From: Pisaster brevispinus
Lineage: Eukaryota; Echinodermata; Asteroidea; Forcipulatida; Asteriidae
Direction of reading: 5' to 3'
Length of the DNA: 64,000 nucleotides
Assembly: GCA_023634235.1 (NCBI GenBank)
Contig: JAMKCF010000015.1
Span: forward strand, 11,070,087 to 11,134,086
Shown here piece by piece: positions 47,978 to 59,829 of the stretch (position 1 is the first letter of the stretch; each line of letters starts with the position of its first letter). The notes below the pieces were generated by a model. It saw only the letters and a list, made by a program, of their open reading frames with translations. It was not told the origin of the DNA and did not search any database. Position numbers and translations under genes: made by a program.

Positions 47978-49150
47978 TAGTATCACTGTATCAGTGTGTG
48001 TGTCACTACCCCCCCCCCCCAGACTTCGCTACAACGAGTATGACTACGTTGATCAACCCAGTACGCTACAGTCACTTGCCCATGCCATAAATGAGTGTCA
48101 ATCCACTTTGTATCCTTGACCCAATCTTGATCCATGAAACTAACTAACTCAGAGTCAGAGTCAGACATGTCAGACTGATCCGATGCAATGCTCTTTTCTT
48201 TTACTAAAAATACTAGTTCCTACCCACTGCTCTGACTGACTAGATTACCCTACTGCTGGAACTGCTGGTTCGTTAGGAAAATAATCACAAATTTTTGGTG
48301 AAAATAAAATGCGCTTTTATTTAAGAATTAATTTTTGTAAGAGTTAAAACCTAGTATAATAGAACACAGGTACAAAAATAATAAGACTAACGAGCACCTT
48401 CTTTAACAGGGCGGGGCGCAGGGTTGTGTTGGTTTTGTATGTTGTGATTACATGATACATGGAAATGTCAAATAACGGCATGATAATGCCAATGGCATGG
48501 AATTTGGACTATCTTTCTCTTTCTAACATTACCTTCAGTAATGGAGTGTTGGAGAAAGGCAATGAAATGTCTGTATTCTATACTGTAGTACCTTTGTGTA
48601 CACGTCTAACGTAATTTTAGTTTGATCTTTGAGAAGGCGTACAAACGTTCCTGTTTGTTTATTTTTTAAAATTGTTTTTTAACGTTTTCATATAACTCGC
48701 ACCATTCCCCACACTTGGGTTCGATAACCATAATTTTTCAGAATCCCTTAACTTTACACCAAGGATGCGACCAAATGATTAGATATCCCTCGTTTACTAA
48801 GAAACATTTTCCTTACAAGAATGGAGTTTCAGGCCTGACTGGAAGGTCATGTATCAGTGTATGGAAATCATTGGATTATTTGCAGCAGTAAAAGTGCCAT
48901 TAAGGCATGGAGTTGACACATTTAGTATTTATCATCTCGTTGGTAGGCTATTAACTTGGATGATATTTTGTTTCAGGAAAGCACTTTTCGACCTGCATTT
49001 ATGACGGTCTTGTTGACTCTTGACTCTGGCTAACCATTATGTCATCTGATGAGGGCAATATTTGGCAACAATTTGTTTATGTTTTACACCCAGTCTGATC
49101 TATTAAGAAAGTATGATTTAGTTTAATTTATTTTATTTTATTTTTTTCAG
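47978..49150. other. Region upstream of RPL34 coding exons
   Basis: No supported gene. It ends in a long T-rich tract and the acceptor ttttttttcag at 49,140-49,150, directly before the RPL34 start. This shows that RPL34 has at least one upstream non-coding exon. Confidence 0.55.
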
Positions 49151-49157
49151 AGTCAGT

Positions 49158-50875
49158 ATGGTTCAGCGACTTCATTACAGACGTAGGCATTCCTACAACA
49201 CCAAGTCCAACAAGGTGAAGATCGTCAAAACACCAGGTGGCAAGCTGGTATACCACTATCCCAAGAAGAAGCCTTCCCCTGCAAGATGTGGGGATACTGG
49301 AGTCAAGTTGATGGGGGTACGAACCTTTTATTTGGATCTATTTAAACATCACATGATTATTCATGTTCAAATCAAGCTAAACAAAACAAAATTATGCTTA
49401 CCAGATTAAGGTTACCAGTCAAAATGCAATGGTACTCGTATGTAATCTTTGTCTGTGTAGTCATATCTGGATAAGGATAATAAAATACAAACAGGAACTT
49501 TGAAATCACTTCGATAAGTCTACTGTAAAGTGTTGTTGATTGGTATTCATGTCATGTTGGCTGTATTTGCAGGTGTTAGCTGCCCGCCCAAAGAAGTTGA
49601 TGTCAGTTCCAAGACCCAAAAAGCGTGTTACCAGAGCGTACGGGGGCTGTCTGAGTGCTGGAGCAGTTAAACAGAGGTATGACAGCAGGTTATTCATAAG
49701 ATGGGCGGGAAGGGACAGCATCTGCTGTATACAGTCGACTCTCGTTAATACGAGGTCCGCCGGACTATCCCGTTTTCCTTGTATTATCCGAACCTCGTCT
49801 TAAACGCAGCGTACTATTTACACGTACATGTACATGTATACACACGTCGTCATAGTGCATGCACTACACACGTGTCTAGGCTAGAACGGAGCGGTTTGCT
49901 TCCTAGTACAGTTTTTACGAGCATCCTTACACAAAAATATCAATGATAAATGCATTTTTCTTGACCATGATCATAGAAATTTAATATTTTGTACTGTATA
50001 ACTCAAGATAAAAATCATAGCGAAGTCGTGTCAAATTTGCCGTTCATGTGACCATGATGTGACAGATTTGATACTGCGTAGCGCCTATGCTGAACGTTGT
50101 TTTCGCTGGTAACCATCAGCGTGTAAGCGAAGTAGCATATCAAGCATATCAAGTTACCAGCGAAATGTTTCTGGTTTTCGGATCGGACAGAACCGTGTAG
50201 CCGGTCCAATCCGATAAATAGTTTGGCATCAAGAATATTATTTCCGAACCTTAACTGAACGGTAAGCTTTTACGCAACAATATTTTTCAGATCTCGCTAC
50301 AAAAGTATGAAAAACAATACATTTTGTCATCATGGGGCCGCAAAAATACTTCATATTATCCGTGTTCTCGTTTCGACCGTGCTCGTATCTTCCGTTTTTT
50401 AAGACATGGAAACACGCATGGGACAGTTCGGGACCGGTGAAATACCTCGTATTAACCGGCGTCTCGTATCTTCCGAGCTCGTATTAACGAGAGTCGACTG
50501 TATATTAAGGAATTGATCCTTGTAGACCTGTAGTATGAATGAAAACTACTCCAAATATAGAGAAGGCAAGTTGGACAAAGCTGTTGAAGAGTTTGTTACC
50601 CACTTACCGCTTTGGTTTTCAAACAGTTTCTGTGCTCACAAATCAAGTCAAATTAATTCAAATATAGCAACAACAAAAAAGAAGTGTAGCATAATTCTTA
50701 CCAAGCTAGCTAGCTGCGAAATCCAAAAAGACAGACATACAAAAGACGGCTTACATACATTCTATGGCTGTATTTTCTTTTTCTTTTTTTCAGGATCATC
50801 AGGGCTTTCCTGATTGAAGAGCAGAAGATTGTACGCAGAGTTCTCAAGGCACAGCAACAGGCTAAGAAGCCATAA
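49158..50875 (+). CDS. RPL34: 60S ribosomal protein L34 (eL34)
   Basis: Three coding exons join in phase: 49158-49316, 49573-49676 and 50794-50875 (345 nt, 114 aa). eL34 is a basic component of the large ribosomal subunit in archaea and eukaryotes; the human protein has 117 aa. Diagnostic stretches are [61 protein letters not shown] and [20 protein letters not shown]. Two of the four Cys of the family's zinc-ribbon-like motif are not obvious: the second pair region reads [10 protein letters not shown], where many homologues have C-x2-C. The ATG lies 7 nt after a splice acceptor, so the leader is in another exon. A polyadenylation signal AATAAA is at 50,975-50,980. Intron 2 carries a pogo-like element. 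The gene appears intact. Confidence 0.97.
49732..50500. mobile_element. pogo/Tigger-like non-autonomous DNA transposon in RPL34 intron 2
   Basis: 769 bp bounded by terminal inverted repeats cagtcgactctcgttaatac / gtattaacgagagtcgactg, continuing with gag/ctc, and flanked on both sides by the dinucleotide TA. CAGTxxxxCTCGTTAATACGA-type ends with TA duplication are typical of the pogo/Tigger group of Tc1/mariner elements. Inside are sub-terminal tcgtatcttccg / acgaggt motifs and no transposase frame. Confidence 0.88.
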
Positions 50876-51000
50876 ACAACAGCAGTTTAGTTTCAGCCAT
50901 AATACCATGGTATTTAACAAGAATTGACATTCTAGCCACCTCTGGAACAAGATGTATAAGAGCTCACATGTATAAATAAACAAAAGTGATTTCAAAATCA

Positions 51001-51911
51001 TCTTTGGTGTTCTTGTTGGTTTTATTTGTATTGATATCAAAAGAAAGAGGTATGTCACAGGTTTTGTTTGAATCAAGTATTGGTATCTGACCGGCTGCGC
51101 CTAACCATTAGTTTAATATAAAGAACAACATTGGTAATTGTCACAGACTAATATCCCCATCCATGAACTATCTTATGCATGAAACAACCAACTTGTGAAT
51201 GGACTCTAAGATCATAACTTATTTTCTTAGTGCAATAGAGAACTGAAAACTCTTGCTGTATAGACAATGTAAACCTGTGGCATAACATAAAAGAGCCACA
51301 GAGCCGAACGTTGTGCAGGCATGATTTGTATACAGCTCAATGGAAGAAGTTATAAAGTGTTCCAGCTCATGGAGATTGCACTGTCTGATTTTTATCAACT
51401 TTTGAAATGAGGAATACTGGCATCTTTTATAAAACTTGTTCATCTTTTATTTTCATAACTCTTAAATTGATTTGAGAATTTTGACACAAAATGTCAAATT
51501 ATCCATATGATCAGAGTAGTATTGTAGTAGTTTGCCTGCTTGAAATGCCCTGGAATACGCAACGGTTACATGGTCTGTGTATGTAGCAGTTCAAAGATTT
51601 GTGAATGAATTGTTTGTTGGACAAAATTATCAGAAGAGACTTGGTGAATGGAATGAACTTCAGTTTGTTGTGGTCTCAATTGCCCAAGATATACGTCTTG
51701 GTGAGTTGCAAGTATAAGCTCATCAAGGAAAGTGGATATGATAAACCAACATCAATTTGCGTTGGTGTGAATTGTGTTGCCACCCCTGGGATTGTTTATC
51801 AACTCATTTAATCACAGAGAAATGAGTCATTGCCGTAATAATAGTCCAGTCATTATAGAACAAGATTTTTGTTCTCACTTTAGCAATTCAGATGGGTCTC
51901 CAGAACACCAT
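51001..51911. other. RPL34 downstream flank
   Basis: No supported gene. Short open frames occur on both strands without recognisable motifs. Confidence 0.5.
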
Positions 51912-52049
51912 ACTAAAAGTCTACTTAAATATGTTATAGTGGAAAGGGTTCAACCATAGAGAAAGGACTTCTCTATGGTTCAACTTCGACTTTGCACAAT
52001 ATGCAAATTTTAATCCTTTCCACTAAATATAGTCAAGTAGACTTTTAGT
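51912..52049. mobile_element. 138-bp foldback element
   Basis: The arms actaaaagtctacttaaata and its near-complement at 52,030-52,049 enclose gtggaaagg / cctttccac. A central hairpin gttcaaccatagagaa...ttctctatggttcaac follows. Nearly the whole element can fold on itself. No coding capacity. Confidence 0.85.
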
Positions 52050-52382
52050 CTCGGACATATCTGAATTACATAAAAGTAAAACTAATTCTTGTGGGACTCG
52101 GTCCCCACAGGTGGACTTTTTTATGTATGCAAAATGGCTCAACCCCGAGCCGCGCAATGGCCCAAACTAGACTGACTACACTGCAGGTGGGATTCAGTCC
52201 CCACGGGTTGACTTTGTTTCTCAAATTAAACTCGCTTGCATAAACCTTTTCCCATTTTACAGAGGGGGTCCTAGGTCGATTTCAGTTTTATAAATAGGGG
52301 GTGTAGAAAGCCACTGTTGAATATCTTTCCAAGTTCAATTTTCGTCAAATTTACATAATGTTTGATAACGTCACATTTCAAC

Positions 52383-52680
52383 AGTGGCGTAACTAAGGGA
52401 GGGGGGGGGGCACCTACCCCCTCGCCCGTTTGAAATTTGGGATTGGACATTTCCAGAGTCAAAATGTTACATTCTAAACGCTCTGTTGTGATAATTTGAA
52501 ACTATTTTTCCATTTGTACATAAGACAATATTTGGTTTTACTTTCACGTCAGACTATCTTATTTTTTTTTTCAACGTGGTGAAAAGGGGCTTGTTTAAGA
52601 AAATAGACCAGACCCCCCCCCCAAAAAAAAAAACCCCTGGTGCACCCCCTTATGTACCCTAAAATGTTACCCTAGTTGAA
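52383..52680 (-). mobile_element. Non-autonomous 'gtaacta/G-run' repeat element, second copy
   Basis: The ends gtggcgtaactaagggagg and tgttaccctagtt match those of the copy at 10,063-10,395 in opposite orientation. Shared internal stretches include ggggtgcac next to the G-run and tattttcttaaa followed by ccccttttc. Confidence 0.6.
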
Positions 52681-52689
52681 ATACCGCTG

Positions 52690-54060
52690 CATTTCAATTC
52701 GGTCTGTAGATTTGTTTACATCACTTTTTTTAATAGTTCGCTCCTGAATTTTGCTGATGTTCAACCAAAACGGCATTAAATGTGGCTGGGGTAAAAATTC
52801 CTCTTCGTACAAACCATTTGTTTTCGATGTCCGATGATGTTGTGTCTCAAATTTCGCTCTGAAAGAGTTTCAATTAAAATGGCACTTTACACCATGTTAA
52901 CGTGAGAAGCAGAGGACTCTATTGGAAAATGAGTGCAGCACAGAACTAAATTTGACCTTGGAACTCTTTTTAAGTAAGTGATCATCAGACGTTCCTAAAC
53001 GTTATTATGATCGGAACTTCCATATTGCGTGAGCAAGAGTTTGTTCCCTTGTAAACCCCCATAGCGAGTACACTGCGTACTGCACCGTTGATCATCACGC
53101 GCTCGGGCCTTGCTACACACCATGGGCAGTGTGCCGTATTGATAAAGGGCCCTGATGAAATTCAAGCCTATAATTGGCTCCCAAAGGTGACCGCTGTAAG
53201 CGCACACTTGTTTTAAAGGGCCTTGAAGTACACCTTTCCCAGGAGTATGTTTTGAGCCACTTCCCAATCCCTTTAGGCTGTAAAAACTAAATGATATCCA
53301 TAGTTGGTTCATTTCACTGAAAAGTGAATTTCTGTAAACATTAAAAACTTTCCTCTCTTACGTGGGCAACCAAGGGCGCTGTCGCAGTGATGTCATTTCA
53401 CGAGACACTTAGTTTATTTCTGTCGAAAAAATGAAATTCTGAACCCACAATTTGCTAGTTAAAAGATGTGTGAAAAAAAGTTTGTGCTTTGGCGTACTGC
53501 CATTGATTGACACACTTACAAATCACTACTAAAAGGAAAGTTTATCACCAGTCATGAAATATCCTTAATTCTGTCCACATTCTGTGCACAAACTAATTGC
53601 AACACTGCCTGACATGACATCACACTTTTTGCCCATGAACTTAGAAAATTTGCATTAGCATAAAATGCAAAAAGGCACCAAAATACCCTTAGCAATGGGC
53701 AAAACGAAAATTTTAAATAAGGTGAAATGGGACACTAGGTGCGTGTCTTAAGGATTGCTTAAATTAAATTAATTACATTTCATGCACCCTCGAAAGACTT
53801 ACAATCGCTTGTAGGACGCCTAGTACCCGTGTGTCAAAATACAAGTAGGTCTAGTTTGACGTGATTCTAAAATGAATCATGGAGTTACACGGTCACCCTA
53901 AACTGCATACAGTTAGACATGTGACAAGATCAAAGAAGAATGAGAGGGTACCAGTTCTCCGACTTGATCCCATACTTTAGCGGGCGCATAGAGTGGATCG
54001 ACCTCAGGCCTCTTTAAAATGTGTCATATACTGGCAGATTGAAATTAACTAACATCACTT
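52690..54060. other. Intergenic, no supported gene
   Basis: Unique-looking sequence with one 105-codon open frame (minus strand, 52,995-53,312) that has no recognisable motif. I would not call it a gene. Confidence 0.5.
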
Positions 54061-54077
54061 TTATACATTTTGAACAA

Positions 54078-54780
54078 ATAAAATGGAGTAGAGCATGATT
54101 TGAACCAAAGACCTCCGGATGAACGTGCCGGTGTCCTCTGCCCCCACCCCCCCCCCCCCCGCCATGGAAATTAACATGGGCTGGAGGAGGTTGATTCAGA
54201 AGAAATTTGGGCACAGTTCGCCGTATGGGGGGGGGGGGGGAGGGACAGAATCTCCGAGGAACTGAATCTCCTGCCACACCGGCGCTGGGTGCACCACACT
54301 TAATAAACTCCCATAGCAATCAATGCTAAATGCTATATTCAAATTTACTAAACAAATATTTAAAGACTCTCGGCCTCTCGAAAACCAATAAAATATATTT
54401 CCAGACAACTAAACTCAGATTTCTTTTCAATTTTTGGCAGGTCAGCCGTTTTGAAATGTTTGCCCAGAACCCCCCCCCCTGAATCCCAAACCGACTTGCT
54501 GCCAGTTTTCATGAGGCACTCCTCCCATTCCCGAGCCAAATAGGACCAACTTTAAAGTCTAAATTTATCAAATCTCCTTAAAAGTTGAAACACAGAACCC
54601 CTATAGGTTGTGATAGATACTTATAATTACACAATCTATTTGTTGCATGACCCCAAAAACGTAATAATTCAAAAGATTTTGTGGGGGTTACAATGATAAT
54701 CAGCTTGGCCTATATTTAGTGTGGTGCACCCCGCTCTACCGACTGAGCTAGCTTGGTGGTGGTCTCCCTATTTTGACACC
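54078..54780 (-). mobile_element. tRNA-derived SINE interrupted by nested insertions
   Basis: Same family as the pair at 35 kb. The box B side (gaaccaaagacctccgga) lies at 54,100-54,125, and the box A side (ctctaccgactgagctagc) with ggtggtctccctatt lies at 54,735-54,775. They are separated by a ~150-bp segment with C- and G-runs (about 54,133-54,277) and by a 445-bp MITE. The intact copies place these two halves directly side by side. Confidence 0.8.
54287..54731. mobile_element. 445-bp MITE with 14-bp TIRs and 4-bp target duplication
   Basis: The terminal inverted repeats are gggtgcaccacact and agtgtggtgcaccc. It is flanked on each side by cgct (54,283-54,286 and 54,732-54,735). Removing the element and one cgct restores the uninterrupted SINE sequence ccggcgctctacc seen at 35,280. 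No coding capacity. Confidence 0.85.
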
Positions 54781-55039
54781 CATTGACGCCCATGCTATTT
54801 TGGTCGGATATCAAGACCGATGGAAGTGCACAGGAATTTGTCGCTAGTTTTTGTCTCCTTTTAAAAAAAAATTATGGGCAATGAATTTCATCTTCGGTGC
54901 GTTGAAATTAAACATGGCTTATTCGAGTTATTTAAGACAAAACTTCAGATGACGGAAACACTGACACCAATGGAGAGGATGAATCGGACTGTTCTGTTAT
55001 TTGAGAGACCTCGAGAATCATTACAGATTGGGCATATTT

Positions 55040-55420
55040 TCTTAAGTTTGGATTTTTTCAAACTTGATCAATTTGGCAGCCATTCTCATGGCCGTTTTGG
55101 CAGCCATTTTGTGGCCATCTGAAATTCGGTGCATGGTAGCAAAACAAAATGCTAGAGGGTTAAACAAAATATATCTAATTATTCCACTTATGTCTTTATC
55201 ACAATATTTGGCTGATATACAACATTTGCCGGCCATAATGGCCGCCATCTTGAATTTGAAGCATGATAGCCAAACATAGATACCAGAAATGAATGTCGGG
55301 TAATGAACATACAACCAACATTTTTATGTATGTTTTTATTACGTTATTTGGCTGATATATGACTTTTTTCAAATTTTGACTATTTTGTGTCGGCAATATT
55401 GGCCGCCATCTTGGATACCT
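55040..55420. repeat. Diverged tandem repeat with 'ggccgccat' motifs
   Basis: Loosely periodic units contain ttggcagccattt, ggccgccatcttgaattt and ttggctgatata. The motif resembles the core of the inverted repeats at 30 and 34 kb (aagatggcggccatc), so a distant relationship is possible. No gene. Confidence 0.45.
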
Positions 55421-55649
55421 ACAGAGCTTTGGGTTATTTTCACTGTTAACATCCCAATTGAAGTGGTTGGTATAGTTTCATTATTAATTCACTTTGATTC
55501 TTTGTTCTTCGGTGTCATCAGCTTGTTTGATTTCTTTGTTGCATCTGAGAAGAGTCAAGCTTTTTAAGTGATTTATAGATCTTTGGATCGGAACACTTGC
55601 AGTTATTGACTCAGATGATTGACTCCAACACATGACAACAACACAGGAT

Positions 55650-56978
55650 GGGAACAGCTCTAGAAACTGTCCAACCACGAAGCATGATAATAGCTATAGG
55701 AACAGTCCAACCACGAAGCATGATAATAGCTATAGGAACAGTCCAACCACGAAGCATGATAACAGCTCTAGGAACAGTCCAACCACGAAGCATGATAACA
55801 GCTCTAGGAACAGTCCAACCACGAAGCATGATAACAGCTCTAGGAACAGTCCAACCACGAAGCATGATAGCAGCTCTAGGAACAGTCCAACCACGAAGCA
55901 TGATAACAGCTCTAGGAACAGTCCAACCACGAAGCATGATAATAGCTCTAGGAACAGTCCAACCACGAAGCATAATAACAGCTCTAGGAACAGTCCACGA
56001 AGCATGATAACAGCTCTAGGAACAGTCCAACCTCGAAGCATAATAACAGCTCTAGGAACAGTCCAACCACGAAGCATGATAACAGCTCTAGGAACAGTCC
56101 AACCACGAAGCATGATAGCAGATCTAGGAACAGTCCAACCACGAAGCATGATAACAGCTCAAGGAACAGTCCAACCACGAAGCATGATAACAGCTCTAGG
56201 AACAGTCCAACCACGAAGCATGATAACAGCTCAAGGAACAGTCCAACCACGAAGCATGATAACAGCTCTAGGAACAGTCCAACCACGAAGCATGATAACA
56301 GCTCTAGGAACAGTCCAACCACGAAGCATGATAACAGCTCTAGGAACAGTCCAACCACGAAGCATGATAGCAGCTCTAGGAACAGTCCAACCACGAAGCA
56401 TGATAACAGTTCTAGGAACAGTCCAACCACGAAGCATGATAACAGCTCTAGGAACAGTCCAACCACGAAGCATGATAACAGCTCTAGGAACAGTCCAACC
56501 ACGAAGCATGATAACAGCTCTAGGAACAGTCCAACCACGAAGCATGATAACAGCTCTAGGAACAGTCCAATCACGAAGCATGATAACAGCTCTAGGAACA
56601 GTCCAACCACGAAGCATGATAACAGCTCTAGGAATAGTCCAACCACGAAGCATGATAGCAGCTCTAGGAACAGTCCAACCACGAAGCATGATAACAGCTC
56701 TAGGAACAGTCCAACCACGAAGCATGATAACAGCTCTAGGAACAGTCCAACCACGAAGCATGATAACAGCTCTAGGAACAGTCCAACCTCGAAGCATGAT
56801 AACAGCTCTAGGAACAGTCCAACCACGAAGCATGATAACAGCTCTAGGAACAGTCCAACCACGAAGCATGATAACAGCTCTAGGAACAGTCCAACCTCGA
56901 AGCATGATAACAGCTCTAGGAATAGTCCAACCTTGAAGCATGATAACAGCTCTAGGAATAGTCCAACCACGAAGCATG
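55650..56978. repeat. 36-bp minisatellite
   Basis: About 37 copies of ccacgaagcatgataacagc followed by tctaggaacagtccaa. A 4-bp loss near 55,995 shifts the phase. As 36 is a multiple of three and the unit lacks stops in most frames, long open frames (up to 434 codons) appear on both strands; these are by-products of the repeat. Confidence 0.98.
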
Positions 56979-56999
56979 ATGACGGAAAGTCATACCAAG

Positions 57000-58904
57000 G
57001 AAATCTCTGTCTCATCAACACACTCCAGCGTTATTCAAGCTGTCACATAGTTCTCCGAGAATTTGCAAAGATACTACCGTCTGAAACAAATACCTGCACG
57101 CAATTAGTTTTTTAGTTCAATCTCAAGTTCCAGAAAAAAAATCAATTTCAGGTGGATTATTATCATCATGCACTTAAATGACATAACAAGAATGCTGAAA
57201 AGGGGATTAAGACAAAATCCAACGGACACTTTCTCTGTGTATTTTGTTCCCAGGTTTTGTGTCTTTGCTACACTTACTTTTAGGTTTTGAGTTCTTTTAA
57301 CCTCAATTTGACTAATAAATCGTACGTCCATGTGCCGTCATGACCAACATTTACTTCACACGCAGAGCCGTATATATCAAAACACAATATGAATACAATA
57401 CAAGTTCCTTGATGTTTGTTTTTATCAGGCAACTACGACGCAGGAAGCACAAGCCACATACACGAATTTGATGCAGAGACCTACCACATAAACGAATGTG
57501 AACATTGTGAGGTATTTGCCAAGCTATTGGCCAACATCTTCACTTCATTTTTTCTAACACTCCTTTTAAAAACCATGTAATTTAAATAATAAAGTTACAC
57601 AAATAATTGTAGGTACATTGTAACGGTAAACATTTAACAATTGGGTAAACATTCTGTTAATTCTACACAAATGTATTCTTTATACCGTTATTATTGTGAT
57701 CTAAATTGGAAGTGATACTTCACTATATATTAAAACATTTCACTTACACCCAATATATACAGTTTTCCCAAACACTTAGACTAAAGGGTGCGTTCGATTA
57801 ACTTCACATGGGCCATCCAATACAGGTCTCACCCCAGTGCGTTACAGTAGCTTTGACATCGTAGTTGAGACCCAAGTGCCCTGCTTGTAGAGCGGAATAC
57901 TTGGGGCTAACCCGGGATGCATTACGTCCGGACAAACAAATGTTTCAATTGCTATCATTTTTGTTGTTATTCATTGGGACACTCTCATTAAGTTTGACAA
58001 AGATTTTCACCATAAAACAGCGACTTTTGTGAGCATAGTTATTCGGAGACGCGCTTATTATTTTGTATCAACGTGGCTTGTAAAATCAGAGCAAATTAAA
58101 GTTAACTTTTCATTTTGGGAACATTCAATTTCCTTTTGGTTCATTCATTCAAGTTTCAAATTATAACAAATTAATATTAGATTGTATGTTTTTAGGCACC
58201 TTTCCCCTATGAAGCATTCCCCATTAGCGAACGTCTCGGCGCAAGGGACGTGACACCCTTGTTTTCGTTTTTAGTTCTATGGGCAATCATTATCATCATT
58301 TGGTTATTTCAATTCAAACCATTTCATATTATACTCTGACATATTTCCTCTTTTTATCTGAGGTCCGTTTTTCAATCACTCTGCCTCTTTAAAAATTATT
58401 GTTCCGCTCAAGTCCTGCTCTATAGTTGACGACAAAGTGCCTCGGATAGTGATATTTAATTGTTTATTTATTTCTTTGTTGGGTGAGGATCTGAGTCGGA
58501 CCTTAAATTTAATGACAACATTGTCAACGTATTCAAACTTGTACACAACTAAAATGTTTAACTAAACTAATAATTTCGTATTGTACTTCCATGCACCATG
58601 CAAAACTTCAAATTGTAACTAATTTAAGTTGGAAAGGTAATGCTCTACCAGCCATGCTCCTATAGTGGATGGCCCATGCCTACATCCTTACGGACTGTAA
58701 AGTGGGTAAGCCTGTTTCAGCCCCAGTAAACTGTGGCTACGTGCCCATGGTGACAGTTGATTCGGGTTGACAGTCCAAACCAGTTAAGTGTAGCCCTCAC
58801 CTTGAATGACCAACCGGCCTTGTGATGTTAGACGATCTCTCATAAACAACTTTAAACAAAATGTGATGAACTGTCCACTTCTCTCTCCCCCCCCCCCTCT
58901 CTCT

Positions 58905-58938
<34 letters not shown>

Positions 58939-59829
58939 AAAAGGATGTTTGGAACGTCGGTAAAGAAAATCTCTTTCAGACAGTTTATTGCATTTCTGTA
59001 GGTTTTTATATAGTTCAGTTTAATTTTATCGAACTATAGGGTGTCGTATTTTTTGCGTACAATTTCGTGTTCGTGCACCCATTCCCTCGTGGACTTGAAT
59101 TTCTAGCATTATTTAAAAAGAAAGTGCAACCAAACTAGAAGTCGTTGATGTGCACACAGTTTCTGTACCTGTACTTTGTGTATGTGTATGTTTATCTGTC
59201 ATGTTTGGCAATCAACTTCAATCCTGGGAGCAGTCAACTTAAGCCAACTAACGCTTATTTCGGGAGTTTACAACTCGGTTAATCTGGTTGTTTCGCAATG
59301 CGAACATTGTTTATCAGACCGTTTTCCTTAATTCATCAATCATCAACACTCATAAATCATGTGCGCAAAGTTCTATTAACAATGTCAATCGTTCAAATCG
59401 ATTCATTATAAGAGGCACGATAAAGATGTAGTAGGTCTATTTGGATAAAACTGCTATAAGACTGCACGATTTTGTGATATGCGGCAGAGCTGTTATTGAT
59501 TTAAACATGGCTGCCAATAATTACAGTCGAATGGTGCATCGAGTTGGTAAAACATTACAATTTACAGTTAATAGCTTTTGCAACTAAATAATTGAACCGT
59601 GGAATTTTGGTTAAATCACAAAAATACAAAATGTTAACTGTCTTATTACATCAGCTTTTATTTAATTTGATTACATAAAATTTCCAAGAATATTAGCTTT
59701 TAATAACAAACTACGATTAACTAAAACTAAACTCATCATTTTTTTACACGTGAGTAATTAATAACACAGGTGTGCAAAAACTTACACCGTCAAAGACTGC
59801 ACCAGTCCAACAAACATACAATTTGCTAT
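57000..59829. other. 3' flank of the optineurin-like gene and intergenic sequence
   Basis: Mostly unique AT-rich sequence. A C/CT microsatellite lies at 58,883-58,940. A possible plus-strand terminal exon at 57,430-57,581 is discussed as a finding but is not called. A minus-strand AATAAA at 59,662-59,657 may be the polyadenylation signal of the optineurin-like gene, about 170 nt after its stop. Confidence 0.5.

Noticed and set aside
55632..56936. 434-codon open frame (and the 345- and 248-codon minus-strand frames)
   Set aside because: Entirely a 36-bp tandem repeat whose length is a multiple of three; several frames are open at once, so coding is not supported.
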